A DNA stretch of 23,787 nucleotides, from positions 1 to 23,787 of IMG/VR virus record IMGVR_UViG_3300033571_005826, one strand, 5' to 3'. The translations under genes and the position numbers were made by a program. The notes below the pieces were generated by a model. It saw nothing but the letters and a program-made list of their open reading frames with translations, was not told the DNA's origin and did no database searches. How positions within the stretch are numbered: position 1 is the stretch's first letter; the number at the start of each line of letters is the position of its first letter. This DNA is from a virus. Below are positions 17,884 through 23,787 of the stretch, one piece after another.

Positions 17884-18740
17884 TCAACAATTACGCCGCC
17901 AGCGCCGCCACCGCCTGCACCATAAACACCCGCTGTTCCTGAACCACCTCCAGAACCGCCGCCTGTTCCACCACCTGAAGACGAGCCATCAGCGCCGTTA
18001 CTACCAGGTCCAAAGGCTTCACCGCCGTCACCAAACACAGAGCCATACGTGGGGTCCACTCTATATATTGCCCCACCACCTCCGCCGGACATTCCACCGC
18101 CTCCCCCAGCAGCTCCATTTGTTGCTGGGGGCCCTGTAAAATAGCCACTTCCTCCGGCCTGACCCCCACCGTTAAAAGCGCCCACTGAAAAATAAGTGTT
18201 GGCTTTTGTAAAATTAGGGCCGTTTTTAACCAGTATGGTGCCTGCTGTTGAACTAGAAGATCCCGTGGCTCTTGTCGGATATCGGTTTCCGCCCAGGCCT
18301 CCGCCACCGCCGCCACCCCCTATGGCTGTAGCATAAAGACCAAAACTTGACGCACCTCCAGCGCCGCCAGTTGAAGCTGTGCCTGAAGACACTACATTCC
18401 CTGCGTTACCTCCCCCGCCAACAGTTACTGCAATGGTGGATCCTGGAGTTAATCCGGTTATATTGGCTTTTATAAACCCGCCCGCTCCACCTATGGCTCC
18501 CGCCCAACAACCTACTCCGCAAACGGATTGACTAGAGGTGCCGCCACCCCCACCGCCGCCACCCCAAACAGATACTACAACCTTTGTCACACCGGCTGGC
18601 ACCGTAAAGTTGCCCGATGATGTAAAAACTTGAGAACTAGGGCCCGCAGAACTTCCCCCTCCCCCTCCCCCTGTAACGGCGGTGGTTTGTATGGTTTCAT
18701 CAGGAAACTTTATGCCGGTTGAAACAAGTGAGGTTGCCAT
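17877..18740 (-). CDS. second polyglycine-rich tail adhesin
   Basis: 287 aa. It begins with MATSLVSTGIKFPDETIQT, a common phage fibre/adhesin anchor motif (TGxxFPDxTxQT). The rest is dominated by glycine runs (GGGGGGSSAG, VVSVWGGGGGGGG, GGGGGGGGLGGNRY, AAGGGGGMSGGGGGAIY) interrupted by variable Ser/Ala/Tyr loops, as in polyglycine-helix adhesins. It ends with GGVIVEW at the stop. The N-terminal and C-terminal sequences are the two parts preserved in the 30-aa ORF at 19052-19144. ATG 18740 is preceded by CAGGGGG about 9 nt upstream and follows the 100-aa gene by 3 bp. Confidence 0.75.
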   Translation of the reverse strand: MATSLVSTGIKFPDETIQTTAVTGGGGGGSSAGPSSQVFTSSGNFTVPAGVTKVVVSVWGGGGGGGGTSSQSVCGVGCWAGAIGGAGGFIKANITGLTPGSTIAVTVGGGGNAGNVVSSGTASTGGAGGASSFGLYATAIGGGGGGGGLGGNRYPTRATGSSSSTAGTILVKNGPNFTKANTYFSVGAFNGGGQAGGSGYFTGPPATNGAAGGGGGMSGGGGGAIYRVDPTYGSVFGDGGEAFGPGSNGADGSSSGGGTGGGSGGGSGTAGVYGAGGGGAGGVIVEW

Positions 18741-18743
18741 AGC

Positions 18744-19046
18744 TTAAACCCCCTGGACGCCATTGGTTCCTGGGAATGGAGCGGGAGCAGGAACGACAAT
18801 AATTTCTTCAGTTTGTGTGTTGTAGTACCACTGATCTGCCACCACATCATTGCTGCAAGAGGCCCAAAAATAGGGTGGTGCGATAGGAAATGACGCACCA
18901 ATATCTACAACCTGGCAAACGCGCGCAGATTGCTCAATTGGTGTATATATGGGTATATATTTACCAGGGATTTGAGGGTCTGTGTTTGGTTCCCAGCTAG
19001 TGAGAGCATTTACCAGACTTGTAGGGTCGATTAAAGCAAGTTTCAT
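18744..19046 (-). CDS. fibre-adjacent small protein (100 aa), unknown function
   Basis: Starts MKLALIDPTSLVNALTSW and contains ARVCQVVDIGASFPIAPPYF, then WASCSNDVVADQWYYN. This LIDPT...VVxxGxxFPxAPPxFW pattern is one I recall in small proteins beside phage tail fibres; the function is unknown to me, although assembly or tip roles have been suggested for neighbours of this kind. The start is uncertain: ATG at 19046 has GGTGA about 6 nt upstream, while GTG at 19055 would overlap the preceding stop as GTGA and add three residues. I prefer ATG. It is the middle gene between the mini fibre and the second adhesin. Confidence 0.65.
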   Translation of the reverse strand: MKLALIDPTSLVNALTSWEPNTDPQIPGKYIPIYTPIEQSARVCQVVDIGASFPIAPPYFWASCSNDVVADQWYYNTQTEEIIVVPAPAPFPGTNGVQGV

Positions 19047-19051
19047 TTTTA

Positions 19052-19144
19052 TCACCAAAAAACAATGACACCGCCCGTAGACGCAATGGTTTGTGTGGTC
19101 CCATCAGGAAACTGAACACCCGTTGATATAAGTGAGGTTGCCAT
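19052..19144 (-). CDS. miniature fibre ORF (30 aa): N- and C-terminal ends of an adhesin fused, middle missing
   Basis: Begins with MATSLISTGVQFPDGTTQT and ends with STGGVIVFW. The first 20 residues match the start of the 287-aa adhesin (MATSLVSTGIKFPDETIQT) and the last seven match its end (GGVIVEW), with the whole glycine-rich body absent. The ATG at 19144 follows the 437-aa fibre stop by 2 nt (TAAGTATG) and the stop overlaps the possible GTG start of the next gene. The Shine-Dalgarno is weak (CGGAACG). It may be a deletion relic or a small expressed peptide; similarity is clear, expression is not. Confidence 0.6.
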   Translation of the reverse strand: MATSLISTGVQFPDGTTQTIASTGGVIVFW

Positions 19145-19146
19145 AC

Positions 19147-20460
19147 TTACGGCGTTCCGTAGCCTGTCACGTTGCCGATAACGACAAAGTTACCAGACGA
19201 GTCAAGCGAGCCAATCGTTGTGGTGCCGTGCTTAAACACCAGCTTTGAGCCAACCTGAGATATGGTGAAGTTGGTCGTGGCCACGCTGCCCGCGGATCCT
19301 GTTGTGTTCTGGTCCAACGTCGGGACGTCGCCGGCCTGGATGGCCGACATGGTCACGTTAGTCCCGTTGCCGCGCAGGTATTGACCCGACGTAACACCCC
19401 CAGCCAGTGCGTTGATGGCCGTTTGCTGTGTCGTGGCGCCCGTGCCGCCGCTGCTGATGGCCAGGGTGGCCGACAAACCTGCCGCCGTGCCCGTCGTGTT
19501 CTGGTTCAACGTCGGCACGTCGCCGGCATCGATGGCCGACATGACCACGTTGGTGCCGTTACCGCGCAGGTAGTAGCCCGATGTTGCTGCGCCAGCCAGT
19601 GCGTTGATGGCGCCCTGCTGGCCCGTGTTGCCGGTGCCGCCGTTAGCAATTGGCAACACGCCGCTCACGTGGGTCGTCAAACCAACCTTACCATACGACG
19701 GCGCGACGCCCACGCCGCCAGACAGCAGCACGTTACCCGTTGCAATGTCAGACAGTTTGGCCAGGGTTGTCGAGCCAGACGCGTACAACAGGTCACCAAT
19801 TGCGTAAGACGCAAGGTTAGTGCCGCCGTGCTCAACAGGCACGGTGCCAGAGATGTCCGTGCCCAACAGGGCCGACATGCTCGCGTTGGTGCCGTCGCTG
19901 CGCAGGTAGTAACCCGTGGTCTGCGTACCCGTCAGCGCGTTGATGGCGCCCTGCTGCGTCGTTGCGTTGGTGCCGCCGTTAGCAAACGGCAACGTGCCAG
20001 ACACCTGGGTCGTTAGGCTCAGGCCCGTGATTGCGCCGCCCAACGTGATGTTACCTGCACCCGTTACGGTGCCCGATAACGTCAGCCCGTTAGCCGAACC
20101 TGTGCCTGTTACAGACGTCACCGTACCCCCCGAGTAACCCACCACGGGGTTCCAAGAGGGTGCCACACCGGGGCCATTGGTCTGCAGCACGTATCCGGCA
20201 GTTCCGGGCGACAAGAACGAGGTTGTATTAGTGGCCGCTTGCACGGGAATGTCGCCAAGCGTACCCCCTGCCAAGTTAGTGGCCAAAGAGACCGCGCCGG
20301 CTTGAGCCAGCAAAAACACACCGCTGTTATCGCGGGCGTACAGCTTCTTGTCCGTTACGTTGAGCGCAAGCTCGCCAACGATCATGCTGGCAGCCGAGGG
20401 CTGCAGACCCGCCGTCGTCGAGTAATACAGTTGAATGGGTGTAAAGCCGGCTTGTGACAT
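19147..20460 (-). CDS. tail fibre protein with internal repeats
   Basis: 437 aa. The N-terminus (MSQAGFTPIQLYYSTTAG, then GELALNVTDKKLYARDNSG) is the usual attachment-type start of phage fibres. The shaft holds three related units of about 60-70 residues, each with INALxG...GxYLRxxGTNxxMSA followed by GDVPTLxQNTTG or GTxPxxHGGTN (about residues 165-225, 272-335 and 345-400). The last 45 residues (LVFKHGTTTIGSLDSSGNFV) form a short beta end domain without an S74 chaperone. GC content is high, in contrast to the downstream fibre island. ATG 20460 has AGGACACC upstream. It is likely the main fibre or a fibre base to which the adhesins attach (inferred). Confidence 0.8.
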   Translation of the reverse strand: MSQAGFTPIQLYYSTTAGLQPSAASMIVGELALNVTDKKLYARDNSGVFLLAQAGAVSLATNLAGGTLGDIPVQAATNTTSFLSPGTAGYVLQTNGPGVAPSWNPVVGYSGGTVTSVTGTGSANGLTLSGTVTGAGNITLGGAITGLSLTTQVSGTLPFANGGTNATTQQGAINALTGTQTTGYYLRSDGTNASMSALLGTDISGTVPVEHGGTNLASYAIGDLLYASGSTTLAKLSDIATGNVLLSGGVGVAPSYGKVGLTTHVSGVLPIANGGTGNTGQQGAINALAGAATSGYYLRGNGTNVVMSAIDAGDVPTLNQNTTGTAAGLSATLAISSGGTGATTQQTAINALAGGVTSGQYLRGNGTNVTMSAIQAGDVPTLDQNTTGSAGSVATTNFTISQVGSKLVFKHGTTTIGSLDSSGNFVVIGNVTGYGTP

Positions 20461-20470
20461 CTAGGTGTCC

Positions 20471-21514
20471 TTATCGGGTGTAGTAGCTGATGTTGGGTGT
20501 AATGTATTGCGGTGACTTGTCGCGGTCCTCGTTCTCGGCCGTGATGGTCGCCTCAATGGCGTCGTTCTTCAACATCGTGATGCGGTTGATGTCGACACCG
20601 GGCAGCAGCTTGGCCACGCGGTGAGAGAGCTGCGCCTGCATCGCAGGCATCCAACGGTCGGGAACCGCGATCTCGTTGGTCAGCTTACCCACGTCCTGGG
20701 GCTGCATCTCGATCAGAATCATGAACGCCTGGAACGCGTCCTGCGGCACCGGCCACACGTTCATGATCGGGGTCACCTGACGGTCGAACCAGTACTGAAG
20801 CGAACGCTCGCCCAGGAAGTCCTTGTTCGGCAGGTTGAAGTAGCTGTCCCGGTTCAGTCGCGCCAGGGGCACGTCCTGTTGGACCGACGCCAACGAGAAC
20901 GCGCGAATCTTGACCTGCGCGTTTGACGGGTTACGAAAGCGCCACCACTTGGCCAGCGGGGATCCGTCGATCTGGGTGTAGCCCCACTGGTTGACGATGC
21001 CGTTGGTGACCGTCACCATCGGCGCCCACGTGATGCCGTCGTAGCTGTACTCGACGTTCATCGTCGTGCCAACCGTGTCACAGTAGAAGCCCGCGCTCAG
21101 GAACCGGTAGCCGTCCTCGTAGAAGGCCTGTGCAGACGCGCCGGCGGCGATGGTGTACTCCAGGTCCAAGGACACCGTGTTGAACGCGCCATACACGTTG
21201 TCTGACGTCGTGCTGGGCCGGGTCATCAGTCGGTAGTTGGCCTCGCGGATGTCCACGGTGCCAACCGGCATCTCGTACTGTCGGGTCTGGGTCTTGCTGC
21301 CAATCACCAGGTAATCCAGCAGCCAGAGGTTCACGCCGCGGTTGGACAAGTTGATGAGGATGTACCAGAGCGCCTGGCGCGCACGGTTGACGTTTTCAGG
21401 CGTCATCTCCTCGGGCAAACGACCCGCCTCGCTGAAGGCGAAGTTGATCATCTGGTCAACCGAGATGACCGTCTGCGCCGTCGTGTTCGAGGTGTTGTCG
21501 TAGTTGCTTGCCAT
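20471..21514 (-). CDS. adaptor / tail accessory protein (P22 gp4-like) with inserted beta domain
   Basis: 347 aa, about twice the size of a usual adaptor. Residues 15-100 give the N-terminal helices and first strand (VDQMINFAFSEAGRLPEE, then NVNRARQALWYILINLSNRG, LLDYLVIGSKTQTRQYEM). Residues 215-347 complete the core (LPNKDFLGERSLQYWFDRQV, WPVPQDAFQAFMILIEMQ, then RWMPAMQAQLSHRVAKLLPG). Residues about 105-212 between them look like an inserted beta-sandwich (VEYSYDGITWAPMVTVT, WWRFRNPSNAQVKIRAFSLA), similar in pattern to discoidin-type domains. It probably forms a ring below the portal. ATG 21514 overlaps the stop of the 89-aa DUF6321-like gene (TAATG). It is distinct from the 207-aa adaptor at 14490. 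Confidence 0.75.
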   Translation of the reverse strand: MASNYDNTSNTTAQTVISVDQMINFAFSEAGRLPEEMTPENVNRARQALWYILINLSNRGVNLWLLDYLVIGSKTQTRQYEMPVGTVDIREANYRLMTRPSTTSDNVYGAFNTVSLDLEYTIAAGASAQAFYEDGYRFLSAGFYCDTVGTTMNVEYSYDGITWAPMVTVTNGIVNQWGYTQIDGSPLAKWWRFRNPSNAQVKIRAFSLASVQQDVPLARLNRDSYFNLPNKDFLGERSLQYWFDRQVTPIMNVWPVPQDAFQAFMILIEMQPQDVGKLTNEIAVPDRWMPAMQAQLSHRVAKLLPGVDINRITMLKNDAIEATITAENEDRDKSPQYITPNISYYTR

Positions 21515-21783
21515 TAGCAGTTCCAGTTTCTAAGCGAAGCCTTTGCCCGCTCGGCGGGTCCGCTGGCCTTTTTAACGACACCCTCCATCCGAGCGCAAAA
21601 GCTATCTTTCCTGGCCTTGTCCGACTTTGTCTTCGGGTTCGGGGCGGGCGCCTTCAGGTTACTTCCGTTCTTGCGGTTGTACTCTTCGCGGCCCTTAGCC
21701 GTCATGCCCGCACCCTTTTCGGTGGGGTTGTACGTCTTGCCCTTGCCAGTTGTCTTGCGCGGGATGGGTTTGTCGTGTTTCAT
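21514..21783 (-). CDS. small basic protein, DUF6321-like
   Basis: 89 aa, rich in Lys/Arg. Signature parts: GKGKTYNPTEKGAGMTAKGR, KSDKARKDSFCARMEGVVKK, and the end ASLRNWNC. This layout (NPTEKGAGMTAKG..., SFCARM, C-terminal RxWxC) is that of the phage family DUF6321, whose function is unknown. Start ATG 21783 overlaps the stop of the 50-aa gene by 4 bp (ATGA). It ends in Cys, like its 110-aa neighbour. A DNA-binding or virion-packaged role is possible from charge alone. Confidence 0.8.
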   Translation of the reverse strand: MKHDKPIPRKTTGKGKTYNPTEKGAGMTAKGREEYNRKNGSNLKAPAPNPKTKSDKARKDSFCARMEGVVKKASGPAERAKASLRNWNC

Positions 21784-21932
21784 TTTTTCCTCTCGGGCAG
21801 CTTCTTCTTGGCCGGTCCAGCCTTGACGAACTCTTTGCCAACCGATTGCTTGATGCCGACCTTCTTGGCGAACTCGGGGCTGCGAGCAACCCCCTGCATC
21901 AGCCGGTTTTGAGCCTTGGACTCAATCGGCAT
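21780..21932 (-). CDS. small Lys-rich phage protein (50 aa)
   Basis: Encodes MPIESKAQNRLMQGVARSPE and then KQSVGKEFVKAGPAKKKL. The MPxxSKAQxRxM start and the GK-EFVK part recall the small DUF3008-type proteins of phages and bacteria. The ATG at 21932 lies 1 nt after the stop of the 110-aa gene, with GGGAAG about 8 nt upstream, and the stop overlaps the next start (ATGA). The tight coupling in a row of three small basic genes supports it as real. Function unknown. Confidence 0.65.
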   Translation of the reverse strand: MPIESKAQNRLMQGVARSPEFAKKVGIKQSVGKEFVKAGPAKKKLPERKK

Positions 21933-21933
21933 G

Positions 21934-22266
21934 TCAGCACTTCCCGCCTTTTTTGAACATGTCGGGCTTACCCTCCAGGGCGGGCAGGCCTGCCTTGGGC
22001 TTGGCCTTGACCTCTTTGGCCTTGATCATGCCGCCGGCCTTGTACTTACCCATGCCGCCGCCACACATTTCGCGCACGGTGCCCTTCTCTTTCTTGGCGC
22101 GACCGCCACGCTTGAGCTTGGTGAGGTCGGTCTTCTCGCCCTCGTGTGACTGCTCGTCATGCATCTTGAATGCCTTCTTAACGATCTTTTTGTCTTGCGC
22201 CACGTCTTCGTGGGACATCTCCATGTCCTTTTTAGAGTGGTCGATGCGGGGGGTATATTTGGCCAT
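21934..22266 (-). CDS. small Lys/Gly-rich phage protein (110 aa)
   Basis: No known family recognised. The N-terminal half is charged and helical (KKDMEMSHEDVAQDKKIVKK). The C-terminal half has GGRAKKEKGTVREMCGGGMG, KYKAGGMIKAKE and ends KKGGKC. Such KAGGM/KKGG tails are common in uncultured phages and resemble the GGL motifs in the 791-aa and 1623-aa proteins. It begins at ATG 22266 with a strong AGGAG and follows the terminator-like hairpin, so it may be the first gene of a separate transcription unit. The C-terminal Cys recurs in the DUF6321-like neighbour. Confidence 0.7.
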   Translation of the reverse strand: MAKYTPRIDHSKKDMEMSHEDVAQDKKIVKKAFKMHDEQSHEGEKTDLTKLKRGGRAKKEKGTVREMCGGGMGKYKAGGMIKAKEVKAKPKAGLPALEGKPDMFKKGGKC

Positions 22267-22275
22267 GATTTGGTT

Positions 22276-22280
22276 CTCCT
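22276..22280 (-). promoter_or_regulatory. strong ribosome binding site of the 110-aa gene
   Basis: AGGAG 9 nt before the ATG at 22266, the clearest Shine-Dalgarno in the window and placed right after the hairpin at 22298-22318. Confidence 0.7.
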
Positions 22281-22297
22281 ATCAATAATTACGCATG

Positions 22298-22318
22298 AAA
22301 AAGGGCTTATTCGCCCTT
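22298..22318 (-). terminator. rho-independent terminator-like hairpin over a stop codon
   Basis: On the minus strand AAGGGC pairs perfectly with GCCCTT around a 6-nt GAATAA loop, and TTT follows the stem. The TAA in the loop is the stop codon of the 81-aa gene. Six base pairs plus a short T-tract suggest partial termination or mRNA processing between the glycosyltransferase genes and the structural operon. Confidence 0.6.
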
Positions 22319-22552
22319 GTCTACTTTGCTGTCCAGCCTGTCAAAGATCTTGCCAAGCATGTCCTTTATGTCCTTTACGGCGTCTTTAAAATCGTCCTTA
22401 CGGACGAAGTCCTGGTTGACCTCGCGGTTCAACTCCTTGACGTCCCGTTTGATTTCCTTGATGGCGTCCCAGATGGTCTTCAGGATCCAACCTCCCAGTG
22501 CACCGCAGAGGGTGATTGCCGTGTTAAAAAAGTGTTTCCCGTCGAATTCCAT
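22307..22552 (-). CDS. small membrane-anchored coiled-coil protein (81 aa)
   Basis: Starts MEFDGKHFFNTAITLCGALG, a short hydrophobic segment (residues 7-25), followed by a highly charged coiled-coil helix (IKEIKRDVKELNREV, then QDFVRKDDFKDAVKDIKDML). The topology is like small holin-associated or phage membrane proteins; no family is assigned with confidence. The ATG at 22552 overlaps the glycosyltransferase stop (TGATG), and this is preferred over an upstream in-frame start that would run 75 bases into that gene. The stop codon sits in the loop of a terminator-like hairpin. Confidence 0.65.
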   Translation of the reverse strand: MEFDGKHFFNTAITLCGALGGWILKTIWDAIKEIKRDVKELNREVNQDFVRKDDFKDAVKDIKDMLGKIFDRLDSKVDKGE

Positions 22553-23604
22553 CACACCGTCTCCATGGATGCTAGATTTGAAATTAGTCTTGTATCTGTC
22601 GGGTTGAACTCGAGTGCCTTCTTGCACAGCTCAACCGCACGTTCTTTCAAACCCAAATGCCACGCCGCGATGCTGGCAAGGTCGTAGGGCTTCTCTGTCC
22701 ACACGCTGGGGTCCATCGTGTAAACCTCTTCTTTGTTGGTGATCCCCAGCGCCGACATGGCCGCGGAGAAGCTCTCCGCCCACATCGAGTGGCGGTAGGT
22801 GAGCATGGCCAGGTCGACCCAGGGCTCACGGGTACCGGGGGCCTCCGCAACGGCCAGACGAGCCCACTTGAGGGCCTCCCAGCTGTTGCCTTTTTCCTGG
22901 TGGCTCTTGCTGATCAGGCGCATGGCGTAACACCGCTCGTTGAGCCAGGTGGCCTCGGGCATGGCCAGGTACTTGTTCAGGGCCGTCAGGGCCTCGTCCC
23001 ACATGCTGTAGAAGGTCAACTCGCGCGCGTAGTAAAAGGCGTTACGAGGACAGCGCGGGTCCTCGGTGACCGCTACCTTGAGTAGGTCCAGGTACTGGCC
23101 GCGGGACTTCGTTGGATCGGGCTTGTGTACGACCAGGAGCATGTCTGTGTGGGCCCAGACCTCTTTGGTTCGGATGTCGGGCACCGGGTATTCGTGGCAA
23201 GGATGATGCCAGTGATACCCATGACGATGATGAATCTTCTCATAGAAAAACGCGATCCCCATGCCCCAGTCAAACTTGTAGCGCAGGCGGGTGGTGTCGT
23301 CCTTCCACACGCGCTCGATCTCTTCACGCCATCCAGGCTGCAGCTCTTCGTCCAGGTCCAGCGAGATGCACACGTCAATGTCGCGCGGGATCAACGCCAG
23401 GGCCGCGTCGCGGGCCTTGTCAAAGCGCCAGGGGGAGATGCAGATCTCGTGGACCGCGGCGCCGTGTTGACGCGCCAACTCGACTGTTTTGTCGGTCGAT
23501 CCGGTGTCGGCGATCAAGATCAGGTCGGCGTCCTTGGCGGATTCGCAGAACCGCTGGACGAACATTTCCTCGTTCTTGGAGATGGCGTAGACTGCAATTT
23601 TCAC
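22552..23604 (-). CDS. glycosyltransferase family 2 with C-terminal TPR-like helices
   Basis: 350 aa. The N-terminal GT-A fold shows ISKNEEMFVQRFCES, then ADTGSTDKTVELARQ (D33) and the DxD-type DVCISLDLDEEL (D83, D85), which binds nucleotide-sugar and a metal ion. Residues about 185-345 are helical repeats (YYARELTFYSMWDEALTALN, CYAMRLISKSHQEKGNSWEA, then AAWHLGLKERAVELCKKALE), as in TPR-containing GT2 enzymes. The donor and acceptor are unknown; virion proteins, DNA bases or host glycans are options. The start is GTG at 23604, overlapping the previous stop (GTGA), with GAGG about 10 nt upstream. It lies upstream of the structural operon. Confidence 0.85.
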   Translation of the reverse strand: MKIAVYAISKNEEMFVQRFCESAKDADLILIADTGSTDKTVELARQHGAAVHEICISPWRFDKARDAALALIPRDIDVCISLDLDEELQPGWREEIERVWKDDTTRLRYKFDWGMGIAFFYEKIHHRHGYHWHHPCHEYPVPDIRTKEVWAHTDMLLVVHKPDPTKSRGQYLDLLKVAVTEDPRCPRNAFYYARELTFYSMWDEALTALNKYLAMPEATWLNERCYAMRLISKSHQEKGNSWEALKWARLAVAEAPGTREPWVDLAMLTYRHSMWAESFSAAMSALGITNKEEVYTMDPSVWTEKPYDLASIAAWHLGLKERAVELCKKALEFNPTDTRLISNLASMETV

Positions 23605-23787
23605 TGGGGTTTTTCCTCTACGGCCACCGTGTACACCCAGTCGCCCTCCAGCGTAGGCTCACACGGAACCAGTTGTTGCGTCTCGGGGTCGTGCTCCCGA
23701 AACAGGTTTACGCGAACCAGGTTGCGGTCACTCAGCTGCTCGTCCGTTGGGGGATACCACTCGCACAGCTCCCGGCAATCGGCCACC
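23601..23787 (-). CDS. unidentified protein, probably incomplete at window edge
   Basis: At least 61 residues are seen, open to the right end of the window. A GTG at 23786 could be a start but cannot be confirmed. The visible part is acidic, with three Cys (CRELCEWYPPTDEQL, VNLFREHDPETQQLVPCEP) and a beta-like end (GDWVYTVAVEEKPQ). No family recognised. Its stop overlaps the glycosyltransferase start by 4 bp, so the two are co-translated. Confidence 0.55.
   Translation of the reverse strand, partial: VADCRELCEWYPPTDEQLSDRNLVRVNLFREHDPETQQLVPCEPTLEGDWVYTVAVEEKPQ

Noticed and set aside
17000-18700. GC-skewed cct/gcc tracts as a CRISPR array or satellite
   Set aside because: Irregular spacing and in-frame glycine codons explain them; there are no conserved repeats with unique spacers.
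19381-20016. 211-aa plus-strand ORF opposite the fibre gene
   Set aside because: Arg/Ala/Val-rich reflection of the fibre repeats; no start signal and no recognisable domain.

Overview
This window is part of the genome of a tailed double-stranded DNA bacteriophage. The tail is probably short (podovirus-like): two T7 gp11/P22 gp4-type adaptor proteins and one P22 gp10/T7 gp12-type nozzle protein are recognisable, and there is no tape measure, major tail tube or sheath gene. The host is probably a Gram-negative bacterium, inferred from a small M15 endolysin without a cell-wall-binding domain, a 3TM-type holin and a lytic transglycosylase fused to a very large virion-type protein. The sequence does not identify the host species. 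No terminase, portal, major capsid, tRNA, integrase, CRISPR array or insertion sequence was found; the missing head genes probably lie beyond the right edge.

Layout. Positions 1-963 (+ strand) hold the 3' part of a family A DNA polymerase. Everything else is on the minus strand, read from 23787 down to 1000, nearly all with 1-17 bp overlaps or gaps of a few bases. In transcription order: an incomplete ORF, a glycosyltransferase-TPR protein, and a small membrane/coiled-coil protein whose stop codon lies in a terminator-like hairpin. Then come three small Lys-rich proteins (110, 50 and 89 aa), a 347-aa adaptor carrying an apparent inserted beta domain, and a 437-aa repeat fibre. The fibre/adhesin island (about 16.2-19.15 kb) follows: a 30-aa miniature fibre, a 100-aa fibre-adjacent protein, a polyglycine adhesin, a cupin, a second polyglycine adhesin, a 64-aa protein and the leftover 3' end of another fibre. 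The lysis genes are an 89-aa membrane protein, the holin and the endolysin. They are followed by a 207-aa adaptor, a 423-aa fibre-like protein, the 707-aa nozzle, an 80-aa protein and three large internal or ejection-type proteins (791, 309 and 556 aa). The last gene is a 1623-aa multidomain 'polyvalent' protein, which converges on the DNA polymerase.

How the genes fit together. The adaptors and nozzle build the tail; the repeat fibre and polyglycine adhesins probably bind the host. The large proteins at the end are probably packaged and ejected: the 1623-aa protein begins with a peptidoglycan-cutting transglycosylase, then carries an ADP-ribosyltransferase-like domain and other passenger domains separated by copies of one linker peptide. 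Holin and endolysin release progeny. The most unusual parts are this punctuated polyvalent protein and the fibre island. The island shows scars of domain loss (30-aa miniature fibre) and of gene replacement (a second fibre 3' end with identical protein sequence but different synonymous codons).
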